A stretch of DNA of 64,000 bases, taken from the NCBI RefSeq assembly GCF_001570565.1, contig NZ_BBXE01000017.1, positions 272,966-336,965 of the forward strand, read 5' to 3'. Positions 7,367 through 16,168 of the stretch are shown in pieces. Position numbers and translations under genes: made by a program. Positions within the stretch are counted from its first letter, which is position 1, and each line of letters begins with the position of its first letter. The notes beneath the pieces were generated by a model. The model had not been told where the DNA came from, did not search any database, and was given only the letters and a program-made list of their open reading frames with translations. Source of the DNA: Herbidospora yilanensis. Its GTDB lineage: Bacteria; Actinomycetota; Actinomycetes; Streptosporangiales; Streptosporangiaceae.

Positions 7367-10300
7367 ATGGAGCGGCCGATCGACATTTTCATCAGCTACT
7401 CTCCGGCCGACGAACGCTGGGCGTCCTGGCTGGGCTGGGAACTCGAGGCAGCAGGATACCGCACCATGCTGCAGGCCTGGGATTTCGTCCCCGGCACCAA
7501 TTTCGTCGACTTCATGGACCGGGGCGTCCGGGAGGCCGCGGTCGTGCTGGCCCTGCTGACCGAGAATTATCTGGGTTCCCGTTACGGGAAACTCGAATGG
7601 CAGGCCGCGCTCCGCGCCAATCCGGATAATCCAGAAAACAAACTCATCACCGTGCGAATCGAGGACTGCCGGGTCGACGGGCTCCTCTCGAACATCACCT
7701 GGGTCGACCTCGTCGGGGTGACCACTCCCGACCACGCGCGGGGGCTCGTCCTCACCCGCATCCGCGAGGCGCTGGCCGGGCGGGCCAAGCCCGAGTTACG
7801 CCCCGCCTTCCCCACCGGGTCCGACGCCCGGCCGCCCGCGCCGCTCACCTCGCCCCGGCCGACCGTGCCGACCGGGCATCGGCGGGCCCGCCGGGTGCCG
7901 GTGGTGCCGCCGGGATATCCGGCCGACTTCGAGCCGCCCGCCCGGCGCGACAGCCTGAGCGTGCTCCACGTGGCGGGCCCCCGGTTCGGCCGGACGATGG
8001 GGGCCGAGCCGCCCCTGAGCCCGGCCGGGCTGCAGTCCCACATCTTCGCCGAGCTGACCCGGCTGACCGACGCGGGGGTGCCCCGGCCCGAGCTGATGGT
8101 GGTGGCCGGCGACCTGACGGCGGCGGGCAGCCGCAGGCAGATGACCGACGCGCTGACCTTCCTCACCGGGCTGCGCGCGCTCGCCGGGCTCGAACCCCAG
8201 CGGGTGGTGCTGGTGCCGGGCGCGCGTGACGTGAACCTGGCCGCCTGCGAGGCCTACTTCAACGACTGCAAGGCCGACGACGAACGCCCCGAGGCGCCCT
8301 ACTGGCCGAAGTGGCGCCACTTCGCGTCGTTGTTCCGCGAGTTCTACCAGGGCGTCGACTCGGTCATGTTCGACAGCGCCCAGCCGTGGACGCTCTTCGC
8401 GATCCCCGAGATCAAGGTCGTGGTGGCCGGGCTCAACTCCACGATGGCGATCAGCCACCGGACCGAGCACCGGTTCGGCCTGGTCGGCGAGTCGCAGGCC
8501 GCGTGGTTCGCCGAGCGGGTCCGCGCTTTCGAGCGGGAGGGCTGGTTGCGCCTCGGCGTGGTCCACCACGGCCTGACGCCGGGGCACCCCGACTCGCTCA
8601 CCGACGCGGGCGTCGTCGAGGGGCTGCTCGGCGGGAAGCTCCACACGATCCTCCAGGGCGGCGGCCGCGACGGCGACCCGGCTCCGCTGGGGGCCGGGGC
8701 GCTCGTGCTGCCCCCGCTGGAGCCCGGCCGTCAGCAGGTGCTGGAGTTCACGCCCGACGGCCTGGTCGTCCACCGGACCACCGCGCCCCCGGCCACGATC
8801 GAGCGGCGCTGGATCTCGGCCGGCGGGATCTTCCCCGCGCCGGGGGCCGTGCCCGAGCCGCTGGCCGTCGGCGGGCCCGAGCCCGACCGGCAGCCCCCGG
8901 CGCGGGCGCAGGGGCCCCGGGCCCAGCTCCTCGACCGGGTCGCCGAGGCCTGCGAGACCCGCTTCGACCACGCCGTCATCCGGACCGTCGACGACGACCC
9001 GCCCCACCTGCGGGTGAGCTACCGCGACGGCGGGTTCGTGCGCGAGTTCTGGGTCGGCGTGATCGTCGGCGAGCCGACCGAGGGCGAGGTCGACGAGTTC
9101 GTGCGCCACGTCCACGCGGGCCACATGGGGCAGTCGGCCGAGCTGGTCTACCTCGGCCCGACCCCGCCGCGCAGCCTGCGCGAGGACGCCGCCCGGCGGG
9201 GCGTGCGGCTGCGCAGCCTGATCGAGTTCCAGGGCCTGGTCGACCTGTCGGGCTACGTCGCGGCCCAGACCCGGCGGCTCAACGCCGACCCGACCTACCC
9301 CGCCCACCTCTACGTCACCCAGGACTACCGCGAGCTCGACCCGACCGGCGGCGAGGTCCGCCACGACCTGGCCGGTGAGCTGATCTCCCAGCTCCACGGC
9401 GACCAGGGCAGGTTCGTGCTGGTGCTGGGCGACTTCGGCCGGGGCAAGACGTTCGTGCTGCGCCAGGTCGTGCGGCGCATGGCCACCGAGACGCCCCATC
9501 TGACGCCGGTCCTGATCGACCTGCGCACGCTCGACAAGGCCCACTCGGTCGAGACGCTGATCGCCGCCCACCTGGCCAACCACGGCGAAGACCAGATCGA
9601 CCTGAAGGCCGTGCAGTACATGCTCCGGCAGGGCCGGATCGTGTTGTTCTTCGACGGGTTCGACGAACTGGTCACCCGGGTCACCTACGACCGGGCCGCC
9701 GACCATCTCGAGACGCTGCTCCAGGCGGCGCAGGACCAGGCGAAGATCGTCGTGGCGAGCCGCACCCAGCACTTCAAGTCCGACGCCCAGGTGTTCACCA
9801 AGCTCGGCGAGATGGTCGGCATCCTGCCGCAGCGGCGGGTCTTCAGCATCGAGGGCTTCTCGACCGAGCAGATCCTGGCCTACCTGATCAACGCCTACGG
9901 CGACCGGGCCCTGGCCGAGGAACGGCTGCGGCTGCTGCGCAGCATCCAGGACCTGAGCGGGCTGGCCCGCAACCCCCGCATGCTGACCTTCATCGCCGAC
10001 CTGGCCGACGACCGGCTGCGCGCGGTCGCGCACGCCCACCGCACGGTCAGCGCCGCCACGCTCTACCAGGAGATCCTCGGTTCCTGGTTGCGCTACGAGC
10101 AGCGGCGGCTGGGCGACCAGCGCGGCGCGCAGGCCGGGCTCGACGAGGCCGACCTGTGGCACGCCGTGCGCACGCTGGCGATGCGGTTGTGGGAGACCAA
10201 CGAGCCCTACCTGCGGCTGGCCGAGCTGGCCGAGGTCGCCGAGACGCTCTCGGGCCTGGCCGACGGGCGCATGTCGGGCGAGCAGGCCACCCACACCGTG

Positions 10301-13066
10301 GGCACGGCGAGCCTGCTGGTGCGGACCTACGACGGCCTGTTCGGGTTCATCCACGGGTCGGTGGCCGAGTGGCTCGTCGCCCACTTCATCGCCGACGAGT
10401 TCGGCCGCGACCGCGCCGACCCGACCGCGCTGAGCCGCCGGGAGTTGTCGCAGCTCACCGTCGACTTCCTGTGCGACCTGGCCGAGGCGCACGACTGCCA
10501 GCTCTGGGCCGACCGGGTGCTGGCCGACCCCGGGGCGGGGAACACCGCGCGCAAGAACGCCCTCAAGATCATCACCAGGCTGCGCACCCCCGCCCAGACG
10601 AGCCTGCGGGGCGCGCGGCTGCGCGGGGAGGACCTCTCCCACCGCGACCTCCAGGAGGTCGACCTCACCGACGCCGACCTGACCGACGCCCGGCTGGTGG
10701 GCACCAACCTGTCGCGGGCGATCCTGCGGGGCACCAAGCTGGCCGGAGCCTGGCTCGACGAGGCCCGGCTGACCGGCGCCGACCTGCGCGGGGCCGACCT
10801 GACCCGGGCCCGGCTGGCCAGAACCGACCTGCGCGACGCGGTCGTCTCCGGCAGCCGGTGGACCCGCGCCACGCTGGTCAACGTGGTGGCGGGCGAGCGC
10901 GTGCTGCGCGCCCCCGAGCTGCGCGACGCCGCCGTGGTGCCGGGGTCCTCGATCGAGGTGCAGGTCGCTCCCCCGGCGGTGGGCGTGCCCTACGGGTTCG
11001 ACCCGCTGACGACCCGGTTGCCCAACCCGATCGCCTACAACACCGACGGGCAGATCTTCGCCGTGGGCTGCGACAACGGCGGGGTGATGGTCTTCGAGGC
11101 GCCGTCCGGGCGGCCGATCCGCACCCTGTGGGGGCACCGAGACCGGGCCTACGCCCTGGCCTTCGGCGCACAGGACCTGCTGGCCACCGGGTCGGCCGAC
11201 GGCGACGTGCGCATCTGGGACACCGCGACCGGGGAGTGCGCCCACGTGCTGCGGGTGCATCCCAAGGGGGTCTGGCCGCTGCTGTTCGACGAGGGCGGCA
11301 CCCTCCTGGCGGCCGGTTCGCCCGACGGCACGCTGATGGTGTGGGACACCGCGACCGGGGCGCTGCGCTGCGAGCTGCCGGGGCACGCCCCGCCGGTCTA
11401 CACGGCGGTGTTCGGCCCCGACGGCACCAGCCTGATCACCGGCGACGCCTCCGCCAACGTCCGGGTCTGGGATCTGACCACCGGCGAGTTGCGGGTGGTG
11501 TTGTCGGAGGGCACCGGCCCGGTCTACCGGCTGGCCCTCAGCCCCGACGGGTCGCTGCTGGCCGCCGGCGACCACTACGGGCTGATCCGCCTGTTCGAGA
11601 CGGCGAGCGGGCGGGTCGTGCACGAACTGCGCGGCCATCCCGGGCGGGTCTACGCCGTCGACTTCCATCCCGAGGGCACCCATCTGGCCACGGGCGACAC
11701 GATGGGCACGATCCGGGTCTGGAACCTGCGCGCCCCGCTGGTGCCGCGTCAGCTCGCCGGGCACACCGGGGCCGTCTACCAGGTGTCGTACACCCCCGAC
11801 GGGAAGAACCTCATCAGCGTCGACAGCAACGGGTCGCTCCGCATGTGGCAGGGCGAGCTGGGGCAGCCGAGGCCGGGGCTGGCGGGGCACCGGGGGTCGA
11901 TCTGGCCGTTCGCGATCCATCCCGACGGCACGCAGCTCGCGACGACCAGCAACGACGACTCGATCCGGTTGTGGGACCTGGGCACCGGCCAGCTCACCCG
12001 CACCCTGCGCGGGCACGGCCGCCGGGTCACCTCGGTCGGCTTCAGTCCTGACGGGACCATGCTGGCCAGCAGCGGCAACGACGGGGCGGTCCGGATCTGG
12101 GAGCCGCCGACCGGGCGGCTGATCAAGGAGTTCAGCGGGGTCAACGACCAGCTCACCTCGGCGGTGTTCAGCCCCGACGGCGAGCGCATCGCCACCACGA
12201 CCAACGACGGCGCGGTGCACCTGCGGCAGACCGCGGGCTGGGACTTCGAACGCGAGCTCGACACCAACACCGAGTCGGTGTGGGCGCAGGCCTTCAGCCC
12301 TGACGGCAAGGTGCTGGCCACCGCCAACGACGACGACACGCTCCAGCTCTGGTATCGCACCAGCAACACCCACGTCACCCGGCCGGCCCCCCACCAGGGC
12401 CGGGTGCGCTCCATCGACTTCAGCCCCGACGGGCGCCTGGTGGCGACGGGCTGCGACGACCGGCTGGTCCGGGTCTGGGACGCCACCACGGGCGAGTGCC
12501 TGCGCATCATGTCGGGGCACACCGACCGCGTCTACCGGGTGGTCTTCAACCCGATGGGCACGGCGCTGGCCAGCATCGGCAACGACGGCGTGGCCCGGAT
12601 CTGGGACCACACCACCGGCCGTGAACTCCAGGCGCTCGACGCGGGGTCGGGCCGCCTGTGGACGGGCGACTTCAGCACCGACGGCTCGATCCTGGCGACG
12701 GCGGGCGACGACCGGCTCGTCCGTCTGTGGGACGTCGCCACCGGCCGTCACCTGCACACGTTGCCGGGCCATTCCCGCCGGGTCGTGTCAGTGGCGTTCA
12801 GCCCGGCCGGGCCGCTGCTCGCCTCGGCCGGGAACGACGGCATGATCATCCTGTGGGACCTGTCGGGCCCCGAGCCGGCCCGCAAGGTCACCCTGCTCGG
12901 CCTGCCCGGCGGGTGGGCCTCCTTCGCCCCCGACGGGCGTTACAAGCAGGAGGGCAACGTGCACGGCGAGTTCTGGTTCGCCATCGCCATGTGCCGCTTC
13001 GACCCGGGCGAGCTCGACCCCTACCTCGACGACGTGCGGCTCATGAGGCGGCAGGAGGAGTTCTGA
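7367..13066 (+). CDS. Giant TIR / degenerate metallophosphoesterase / NACHT-STAND / pentapeptide / WD40 protein
   Basis: This 1899-residue protein has, in order: a TIR domain (1 to about 135) with DIFISYS and Glu77 in KLEWQ, at the NADase catalytic position. A calcineurin-like phosphoesterase domain (about 195-470) follows, with most metal ligands lost: GPRFG where DxHFG is usual, GDLT kept, PGARD for PGNHD, and only VVHHG intact. A restriction-endonuclease-like or linker region (about 515-660) leads to a NACHT NTPase with Walker A GDFGRGKT (688-695) and Walker B VLFFDGFDE (763-767). Next come a helical region, about 16 pentapeptide repeats (about 1079-1162) and about fifteen WD40 blades, ending in a conserved GRYKQEG tail. 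STAND proteins of this type sense a ligand through the repeats and fire the effector. The ATG at 7367 is chosen over the GTG at 7349. The first 300 bases are visibly more AT-rich than the rest. Confidence 0.85.
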   Translation: MERPIDIFISYSPADERWASWLGWELEAAGYRTMLQAWDFVPGTNFVDFMDRGVREAAVVLALLTENYLGSRYGKLEWQAALRANPDNPENKLITVRIEDCRVDGLLSNITWVDLVGVTTPDHARGLVLTRIREALAGRAKPELRPAFPTGSDARPPAPLTSPRPTVPTGHRRARRVPVVPPGYPADFEPPARRDSLSVLHVAGPRFGRTMGAEPPLSPAGLQSHIFAELTRLTDAGVPRPELMVVAGDLTAAGSRRQMTDALTFLTGLRALAGLEPQRVVLVPGARDVNLAACEAYFNDCKADDERPEAPYWPKWRHFASLFREFYQGVDSVMFDSAQPWTLFAIPEIKVVVAGLNSTMAISHRTEHRFGLVGESQAAWFAERVRAFEREGWLRLGVVHHGLTPGHPDSLTDAGVVEGLLGGKLHTILQGGGRDGDPAPLGAGALVLPPLEPGRQQVLEFTPDGLVVHRTTAPPATIERRWISAGGIFPAPGAVPEPLAVGGPEPDRQPPARAQGPRAQLLDRVAEACETRFDHAVIRTVDDDPPHLRVSYRDGGFVREFWVGVIVGEPTEGEVDEFVRHVHAGHMGQSAELVYLGPTPPRSLREDAARRGVRLRSLIEFQGLVDLSGYVAAQTRRLNADPTYPAHLYVTQDYRELDPTGGEVRHDLAGELISQLHGDQGRFVLVLGDFGRGKTFVLRQVVRRMATETPHLTPVLIDLRTLDKAHSVETLIAAHLANHGEDQIDLKAVQYMLRQGRIVLFFDGFDELVTRVTYDRAADHLETLLQAAQDQAKIVVASRTQHFKSDAQVFTKLGEMVGILPQRRVFSIEGFSTEQILAYLINAYGDRALAEERLRLLRSIQDLSGLARNPRMLTFIADLADDRLRAVAHAHRTVSAATLYQEILGSWLRYEQRRLGDQRGAQAGLDEADLWHAVRTLAMRLWETNEPYLRLAELAEVAETLSGLADGRMSGEQATHTVGTASLLVRTYDGLFGFIHGSVAEWLVAHFIADEFGRDRADPTALSRRELSQLTVDFLCDLAEAHDCQLWADRVLADPGAGNTARKNALKIITRLRTPAQTSLRGARLRGEDLSHRDLQEVDLTDADLTDARLVGTNLSRAILRGTKLAGAWLDEARLTGADLRGADLTRARLARTDLRDAVVSGSRWTRATLVNVVAGERVLRAPELRDAAVVPGSSIEVQVAPPAVGVPYGFDPLTTRLPNPIAYNTDGQIFAVGCDNGGVMVFEAPSGRPIRTLWGHRDRAYALAFGAQDLLATGSADGDVRIWDTATGECAHVLRVHPKGVWPLLFDEGGTLLAAGSPDGTLMVWDTATGALRCELPGHAPPVYTAVFGPDGTSLITGDASANVRVWDLTTGELRVVLSEGTGPVYRLALSPDGSLLAAGDHYGLIRLFETASGRVVHELRGHPGRVYAVDFHPEGTHLATGDTMGTIRVWNLRAPLVPRQLAGHTGAVYQVSYTPDGKNLISVDSNGSLRMWQGELGQPRPGLAGHRGSIWPFAIHPDGTQLATTSNDDSIRLWDLGTGQLTRTLRGHGRRVTSVGFSPDGTMLASSGNDGAVRIWEPPTGRLIKEFSGVNDQLTSAVFSPDGERIATTTNDGAVHLRQTAGWDFERELDTNTESVWAQAFSPDGKVLATANDDDTLQLWYRTSNTHVTRPAPHQGRVRSIDFSPDGRLVATGCDDRLVRVWDATTGECLRIMSGHTDRVYRVVFNPMGTALASIGNDGVARIWDHTTGRELQALDAGSGRLWTGDFSTDGSILATAGDDRLVRLWDVATGRHLHTLPGHSRRVVSVAFSPAGPLLASAGNDGMIILWDLSGPEPARKVTLLGLPGGWASFAPDGRYKQEGNVHGEFWFAIAMCRFDPGELDPYLDDVRLMRRQEEF

Positions 13067-13067
13067 G

Positions 13068-13367
13068 TCAGCCGAGGCGGCGTTCCACCGACGCCACCTT
13101 CTCCTCCATCCGCCCGGGTCCGCCGGTCCGGATGTCGGCCTTCAGCACCAGGCTCACCCGGTCGCACCGGGCCTCCACGGCGGCCACCGCCGCCTGGACG
13201 ACGGCCATCACCTGATCCCAGCTCTCCCCCTCGACCGTGGTGAACATCGCGTCGGTCCGGTTCGGCAGGCCGGAGGCCCGGACCACCCTGACCGCCTCGG
13301 CGACGTACTCCCCCACCTCCTCGCCCTTGCCGATGGGGGTGACGCTGAAAGCGACGAGTACGGACAT
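13068..13367 (-). CDS. MTH1187-family thiamine-binding protein
   Basis: This 99-residue protein matches the small ferredoxin-like MTH1187/YkoF family: an opening strand [26 protein letters not shown], the middle [15 protein letters not shown] (the ligand-contacting loop) and a C-terminal [12 protein letters not shown] strand with a closing helix. Family members bind thiamine or its pyrimidine moiety and act in its salvage or transport. It ends one base from the STAND gene stop (convergent) and is divergent from the LLM-hemerythrin gene with 35 bases between starts. Length is normal for the family. Confidence 0.8.
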   Translation of the reverse strand: MSVLVAFSVTPIGKGEEVGEYVAEAVRVVRASGLPNRTDAMFTTVEGESWDQVMAVVQAAVAAVEARCDRVSLVLKADIRTGGPGRMEEKVASVERRLG

Positions 13368-13402
13368 GGCCTGACCTGCTTCCTTTGGTACCGTGGACCA
13401 AC

Positions 13403-14836
13403 GTGGGCGATCTTGGGCATGAGTTGTGGTTCGGAGTGGGGCCGGAGCCCCGGGCGGACGGCCCCGCGCGGCTGGTCGAGCTCGCCGTCCTCGCGGAGGA
13501 GGCCGGGCTCGACCTCCTCGCCCTCCAGGATCATCCTTATCAGCCCCGCCATCTCGACGCGCTGACGGCCCTGGGCCAGATCGGCGCCCGCACGGAGCGG
13601 ATCCGGCTGCTGCCCAACGTGGTGAACCTGCCGCTGCGCCCGCCTCAGGTGCTGGCCAAGGCCGTGGCCAGCCTCGACCTGATGACCGGGGGCCGGGTCG
13701 AGCTGGGGCTCGGGGCCGGGTTCCTCTGGGACGCCGTCGCCTCCTACGGCGGCGCCCGGCGGTCGCCGAAAGAGGCGGTGGACGCCGTCGCCGAGGCCCT
13801 CGACGTCATCCGGCTGTTGTGGACGCCGGGCGGCCCCGTCTCCTACGACGGCGCGCACCACCGGCTCGACGGCGCCCGGCCGGGGCCGTTCCCGGCGCAT
13901 CCGGTGGGGATCTGGGTGGGGGCGTACCGGCCCCGGCTCCTGGAGGTCACCGGGGCCAAGGCCGACGGGTGGATCCCGTCGAAGGGCCACGTGTCCCGCG
14001 AGGAGCTGCCCCGGCTGAGCCGGATCGTCGACGAGGCGGCCGGGGAGCGCACGATCAGGAAGGCGTTCAACCTCAGCGGGAGCTTCGACCCGCGCGGCAC
14101 CGGCTGGTTCGAGGGCCCGCCGGAGTCGTGGGCCGAGCAGCTCGCCGAACTGGTGCTCGACCTGGGGATGAGCGTCTTCGTCCTCGGCACGTCCGACGAA
14201 CGCCAGCTCAAGGTCTTCGCCGCCGAGGTGGCCCCGAGGGTGCGCGAGCTCGTCGCGGCCGAACGCCCCGCGGCGGCTCCCCCGGTCGCGCCGGTCATCG
14301 ACGACGCGTCGCGTCCCCGGTCGGCCAAGCGCGACTTCGCCCTGCTGTCGCCGCGCCAGCGGGAGATCGGCAACCGGCTGGTCCTCATCCACGACCACCT
14401 CCGGCAGGAGCTCGCCCGCATCGGCGACGCCGTCGACCAGGTCGCGCGGGGCCGGGCCGAGGCGGCGGCGGTCCGGTCGATGATCAACGACCTGACCATG
14501 CGGCAGAACTACTGGACGCTGGGCGGCTTCTGCGCCTCCTACTGCCGCGTCCTGACCGCCCACCACTCGATCGAGGACGCCCACATGTTCCCCGGCCTGG
14601 TCACGGCCGAGCCGTCGCTGGCCCCGGTCATCCGGCGGCTGGAGGAGGAGCACGAGGTCATCGCGGAGATCCTCACCGGCCTCGACGCGGCCCTGGTCGC
14701 GATGGTGACCGACCCGTCGGGCCTCGACGAGGTGCGCCGCCGGGTGGGCACCCTGACCGAGGCGCTGCTGTCGCATCTGGCGTACGAGGAGGAGGAACTC
14801 GTCGAGCCGCTGTCGCGCCTGGAACTCGACGTCTGA
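13403..14836 (+). CDS. LLM-class F420/flavin oxidoreductase fused to a hemerythrin-like domain
   Basis: The protein is 477 residues from the GTG at 13403. Residues 1 to about 290 form a luciferase-like TIM barrel ([36 protein letters not shown]), the fold used by F420- or FMN-dependent monooxygenases and dehydrogenases. After a Pro/Ala linker, residues about 320-475 form an HHE hemerythrin-like four-helix bundle with its His/Glu ligands in [29 protein letters not shown] and [12 protein letters not shown]. The fusion joins a reduced-cofactor enzyme to a diiron oxygen-binding module, suggesting an O2-linked reaction or oxygen sensing. An in-frame TTG at 13385 is an alternative start. It is convergent with, and nearly abuts, the sigma-like membrane gene. 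Confidence 0.85.
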   Translation: MGDLGHELWFGVGPEPRADGPARLVELAVLAEEAGLDLLALQDHPYQPRHLDALTALGQIGARTERIRLLPNVVNLPLRPPQVLAKAVASLDLMTGGRVELGLGAGFLWDAVASYGGARRSPKEAVDAVAEALDVIRLLWTPGGPVSYDGAHHRLDGARPGPFPAHPVGIWVGAYRPRLLEVTGAKADGWIPSKGHVSREELPRLSRIVDEAAGERTIRKAFNLSGSFDPRGTGWFEGPPESWAEQLAELVLDLGMSVFVLGTSDERQLKVFAAEVAPRVRELVAAERPAAAPPVAPVIDDASRPRSAKRDFALLSPRQREIGNRLVLIHDHLRQELARIGDAVDQVARGRAEAAAVRSMINDLTMRQNYWTLGGFCASYCRVLTAHHSIEDAHMFPGLVTAEPSLAPVIRRLEEEHEVIAEILTGLDAALVAMVTDPSGLDEVRRRVGTLTEALLSHLAYEEEELVEPLSRLELDV

Positions 14837-14838
14837 CC

Positions 14839-15546
14839 TCAGCCGCCCGCCGCCCACGCGGCCAGCAGCACCAGGGCCGCCACCACCAGGGCGACCGCGC
14901 CCGCCCGCTGCCACCACGGCCCGGACCCGCGCGAGGGCCGGGCGATCCGGGCCAGCATCTCCTCCCGCATGCCCGGCAGCAGCACCGGCACCAGGCCGGG
15001 CAGGTGGCGGCGCACCGCCTCCCCGGCCGTCTTCTCGCACGGCTCGCACGTCTTCAGGTGCCGTCCGACGGCCAGCCGGACCTGACGGGTGAGGACCATG
15101 CGGTCCCAGCCCGCGAGGTCGAGGCAGGTGGGCGCCTCCCGGGCCAGCAGGAGGAGCCGGAGCCCGCCGGTCAGCGCGCCGCGCAGGTCGCGCAGCAGCA
15201 GCCCCGCCCGGGGCAGGTCGACGCAGCGCGCCTCGGCGACCTCGCGACCACCCGCGCCGCGCCGGACGACCAGGTCGTAGAGCCGCCGGTCCCGCGCCGG
15301 CAGGCCGGCCGCCACCTGGTCGAGGAGGCGGCGGACCTGGTCGTCGGACGGCCCCGGCGACGGCGGGCAGCCCGCGTGTGCCGGCCAGGGGGCCCAGGGG
15401 GCCCAGGGGGCATGGTCGTGGTAGGCGGCGATCAGGTGCTCGTGGAGGTCTTCGACGTCCACCTGGCCGCAGCGGCAGGTGGCGATCCCCCGGACCTGCC
15501 GGTCGTAGATCGCGGTGAACGCGCGCTCGCGCGGGGATCGGTCCAT
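14839..15546 (-). CDS. Sigma-factor-like protein with zinc-finger motif and C-terminal membrane helix
   Basis: The 235-residue protein looks like a degenerate ECF sigma region fused to an anti-sigma-type tail. The N-terminus (ERAFTAIYDRQVRGIATC) resembles sigma region 2, and LPARDRRLYDLVVRRG (about residues 86-101) resembles the start of region 4. A zinc-binding motif HLKTCEPCEKT (about residues 163-173) and a terminal hydrophobic helix (AGAVALVVAALVLLAAW) would anchor it in the membrane with the sigma part in the cytoplasm. A Trp-Ala-Pro repeat sits in the linker. It may be a membrane-held, inactive or self-inhibited sigma factor. GGGAGGG directly precedes the ATG. It is convergent with the LLM-hemerythrin gene, two bases away. 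Confidence 0.6.
   Translation of the reverse strand: MDRSPRERAFTAIYDRQVRGIATCRCGQVDVEDLHEHLIAAYHDHAPWAPWAPWPAHAGCPPSPGPSDDQVRRLLDQVAAGLPARDRRLYDLVVRRGAGGREVAEARCVDLPRAGLLLRDLRGALTGGLRLLLLAREAPTCLDLAGWDRMVLTRQVRLAVGRHLKTCEPCEKTAGEAVRRHLPGLVPVLLPGMREEMLARIARPSRGSGPWWQRAGAVALVVAALVLLAAWAAGG
15385..15411. repeat. Three 9-bp tandem repeats inside the sigma-like gene
   Basis: Three exact copies of CCAGGGGGC stand head to tail and keep the reading frame. They encode the Ala-Pro-Trp repeats in the linker of the sigma-like membrane protein. Replication slippage could change the linker length without a frameshift. Confidence 0.7.
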
Positions 15547-15661
15547 CCCTCCCAGCGTGCGGCCCCCGGACCGGCGGTTTCCGTTCGTGTACGAATCTTT
15601 CCGCCGCCAAGCCGGCTCGAAAGGAGGAAGATTGCGTCATACCCGCATGAAAGGAGTTTCC

Positions 15662-16168
15662 ATGGAGGTCACACTTCGCCCGGTCCGGGCCAAGGATCTC
15701 GAGCTCTTCGAGCGGGAGCGCGCCGACCGCGAGGGCACCGGCCCCCACCAGTGGTTCGGGCACCGCCCGCCGCAGCCGTTCCACCGCGAGTTCGCCGAGA
15801 ACGGGTTCCTCGGGCCCGACTCCGGCCGGATGACCATCGAGGGCGACGGCGTGCCGGTCGGGTGGGTGTCGTGGTGGATGAACTCCTGGGGGCCCGACCT
15901 GACCTCCTGGTGCTGGTCGACGGGGATCTGCGTGTTCTCCGGCTACCGGGGCAAGGGCATCGGCACGCAGGCGCAGGCCCAGCTCGCCGCCTACCTGTTC
16001 GCGCACACCCGCGCCGAGCGCATCCAGTCGTTCACCGACGCCGAGAACCTCGCCGAGCAGCGGGCCCTGGAGAAGGCCGGGTTCGTCCGCGAAGGGGTGA
16101 TCCGCCGGGGGCAGTGGCGCGAGGGGGCCTGGCACGACCAGGTGCTCTACTCGGCCCTGCGGCCCTGA
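15662..16168 (+). CDS. GNAT family N-acetyltransferase
   Basis: The 168-residue product has the GNAT fold: an N-terminal strand (MEVTLRPVRAKDLELF), the acetyl-CoA pyrophosphate-binding loop YRGKGIGTQAQ (about residues 99-109), and a C-terminal ALEKAGFVREGVIRRGQW motif. The last is common to RimJ/RimL-like and ribosomal or small-molecule acetyltransferases. The start is set by AAGGAG at 15651-15656, five bases before the ATG at 15662; an ATG at 15647 is less well placed. The gene overlaps the convergent MFS gene by 22 bases. The target amine is unknown. Confidence 0.8.
   Translation: MEVTLRPVRAKDLELFERERADREGTGPHQWFGHRPPQPFHREFAENGFLGPDSGRMTIEGDGVPVGWVSWWMNSWGPDLTSWCWSTGICVFSGYRGKGIGTQAQAQLAAYLFAHTRAERIQSFTDAENLAEQRALEKAGFVREGVIRRGQWREGAWHDQVLYSALRP

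Noticed and set aside
7796..12772. A 1658-codon open frame on the minus strand across the STAND gene
   Set aside because: Its composition is an antisense shadow of GC-rich codons (Arg/Gly/Val/His-rich, no domain), while the plus strand shows TIR, NACHT and WD40 motifs.
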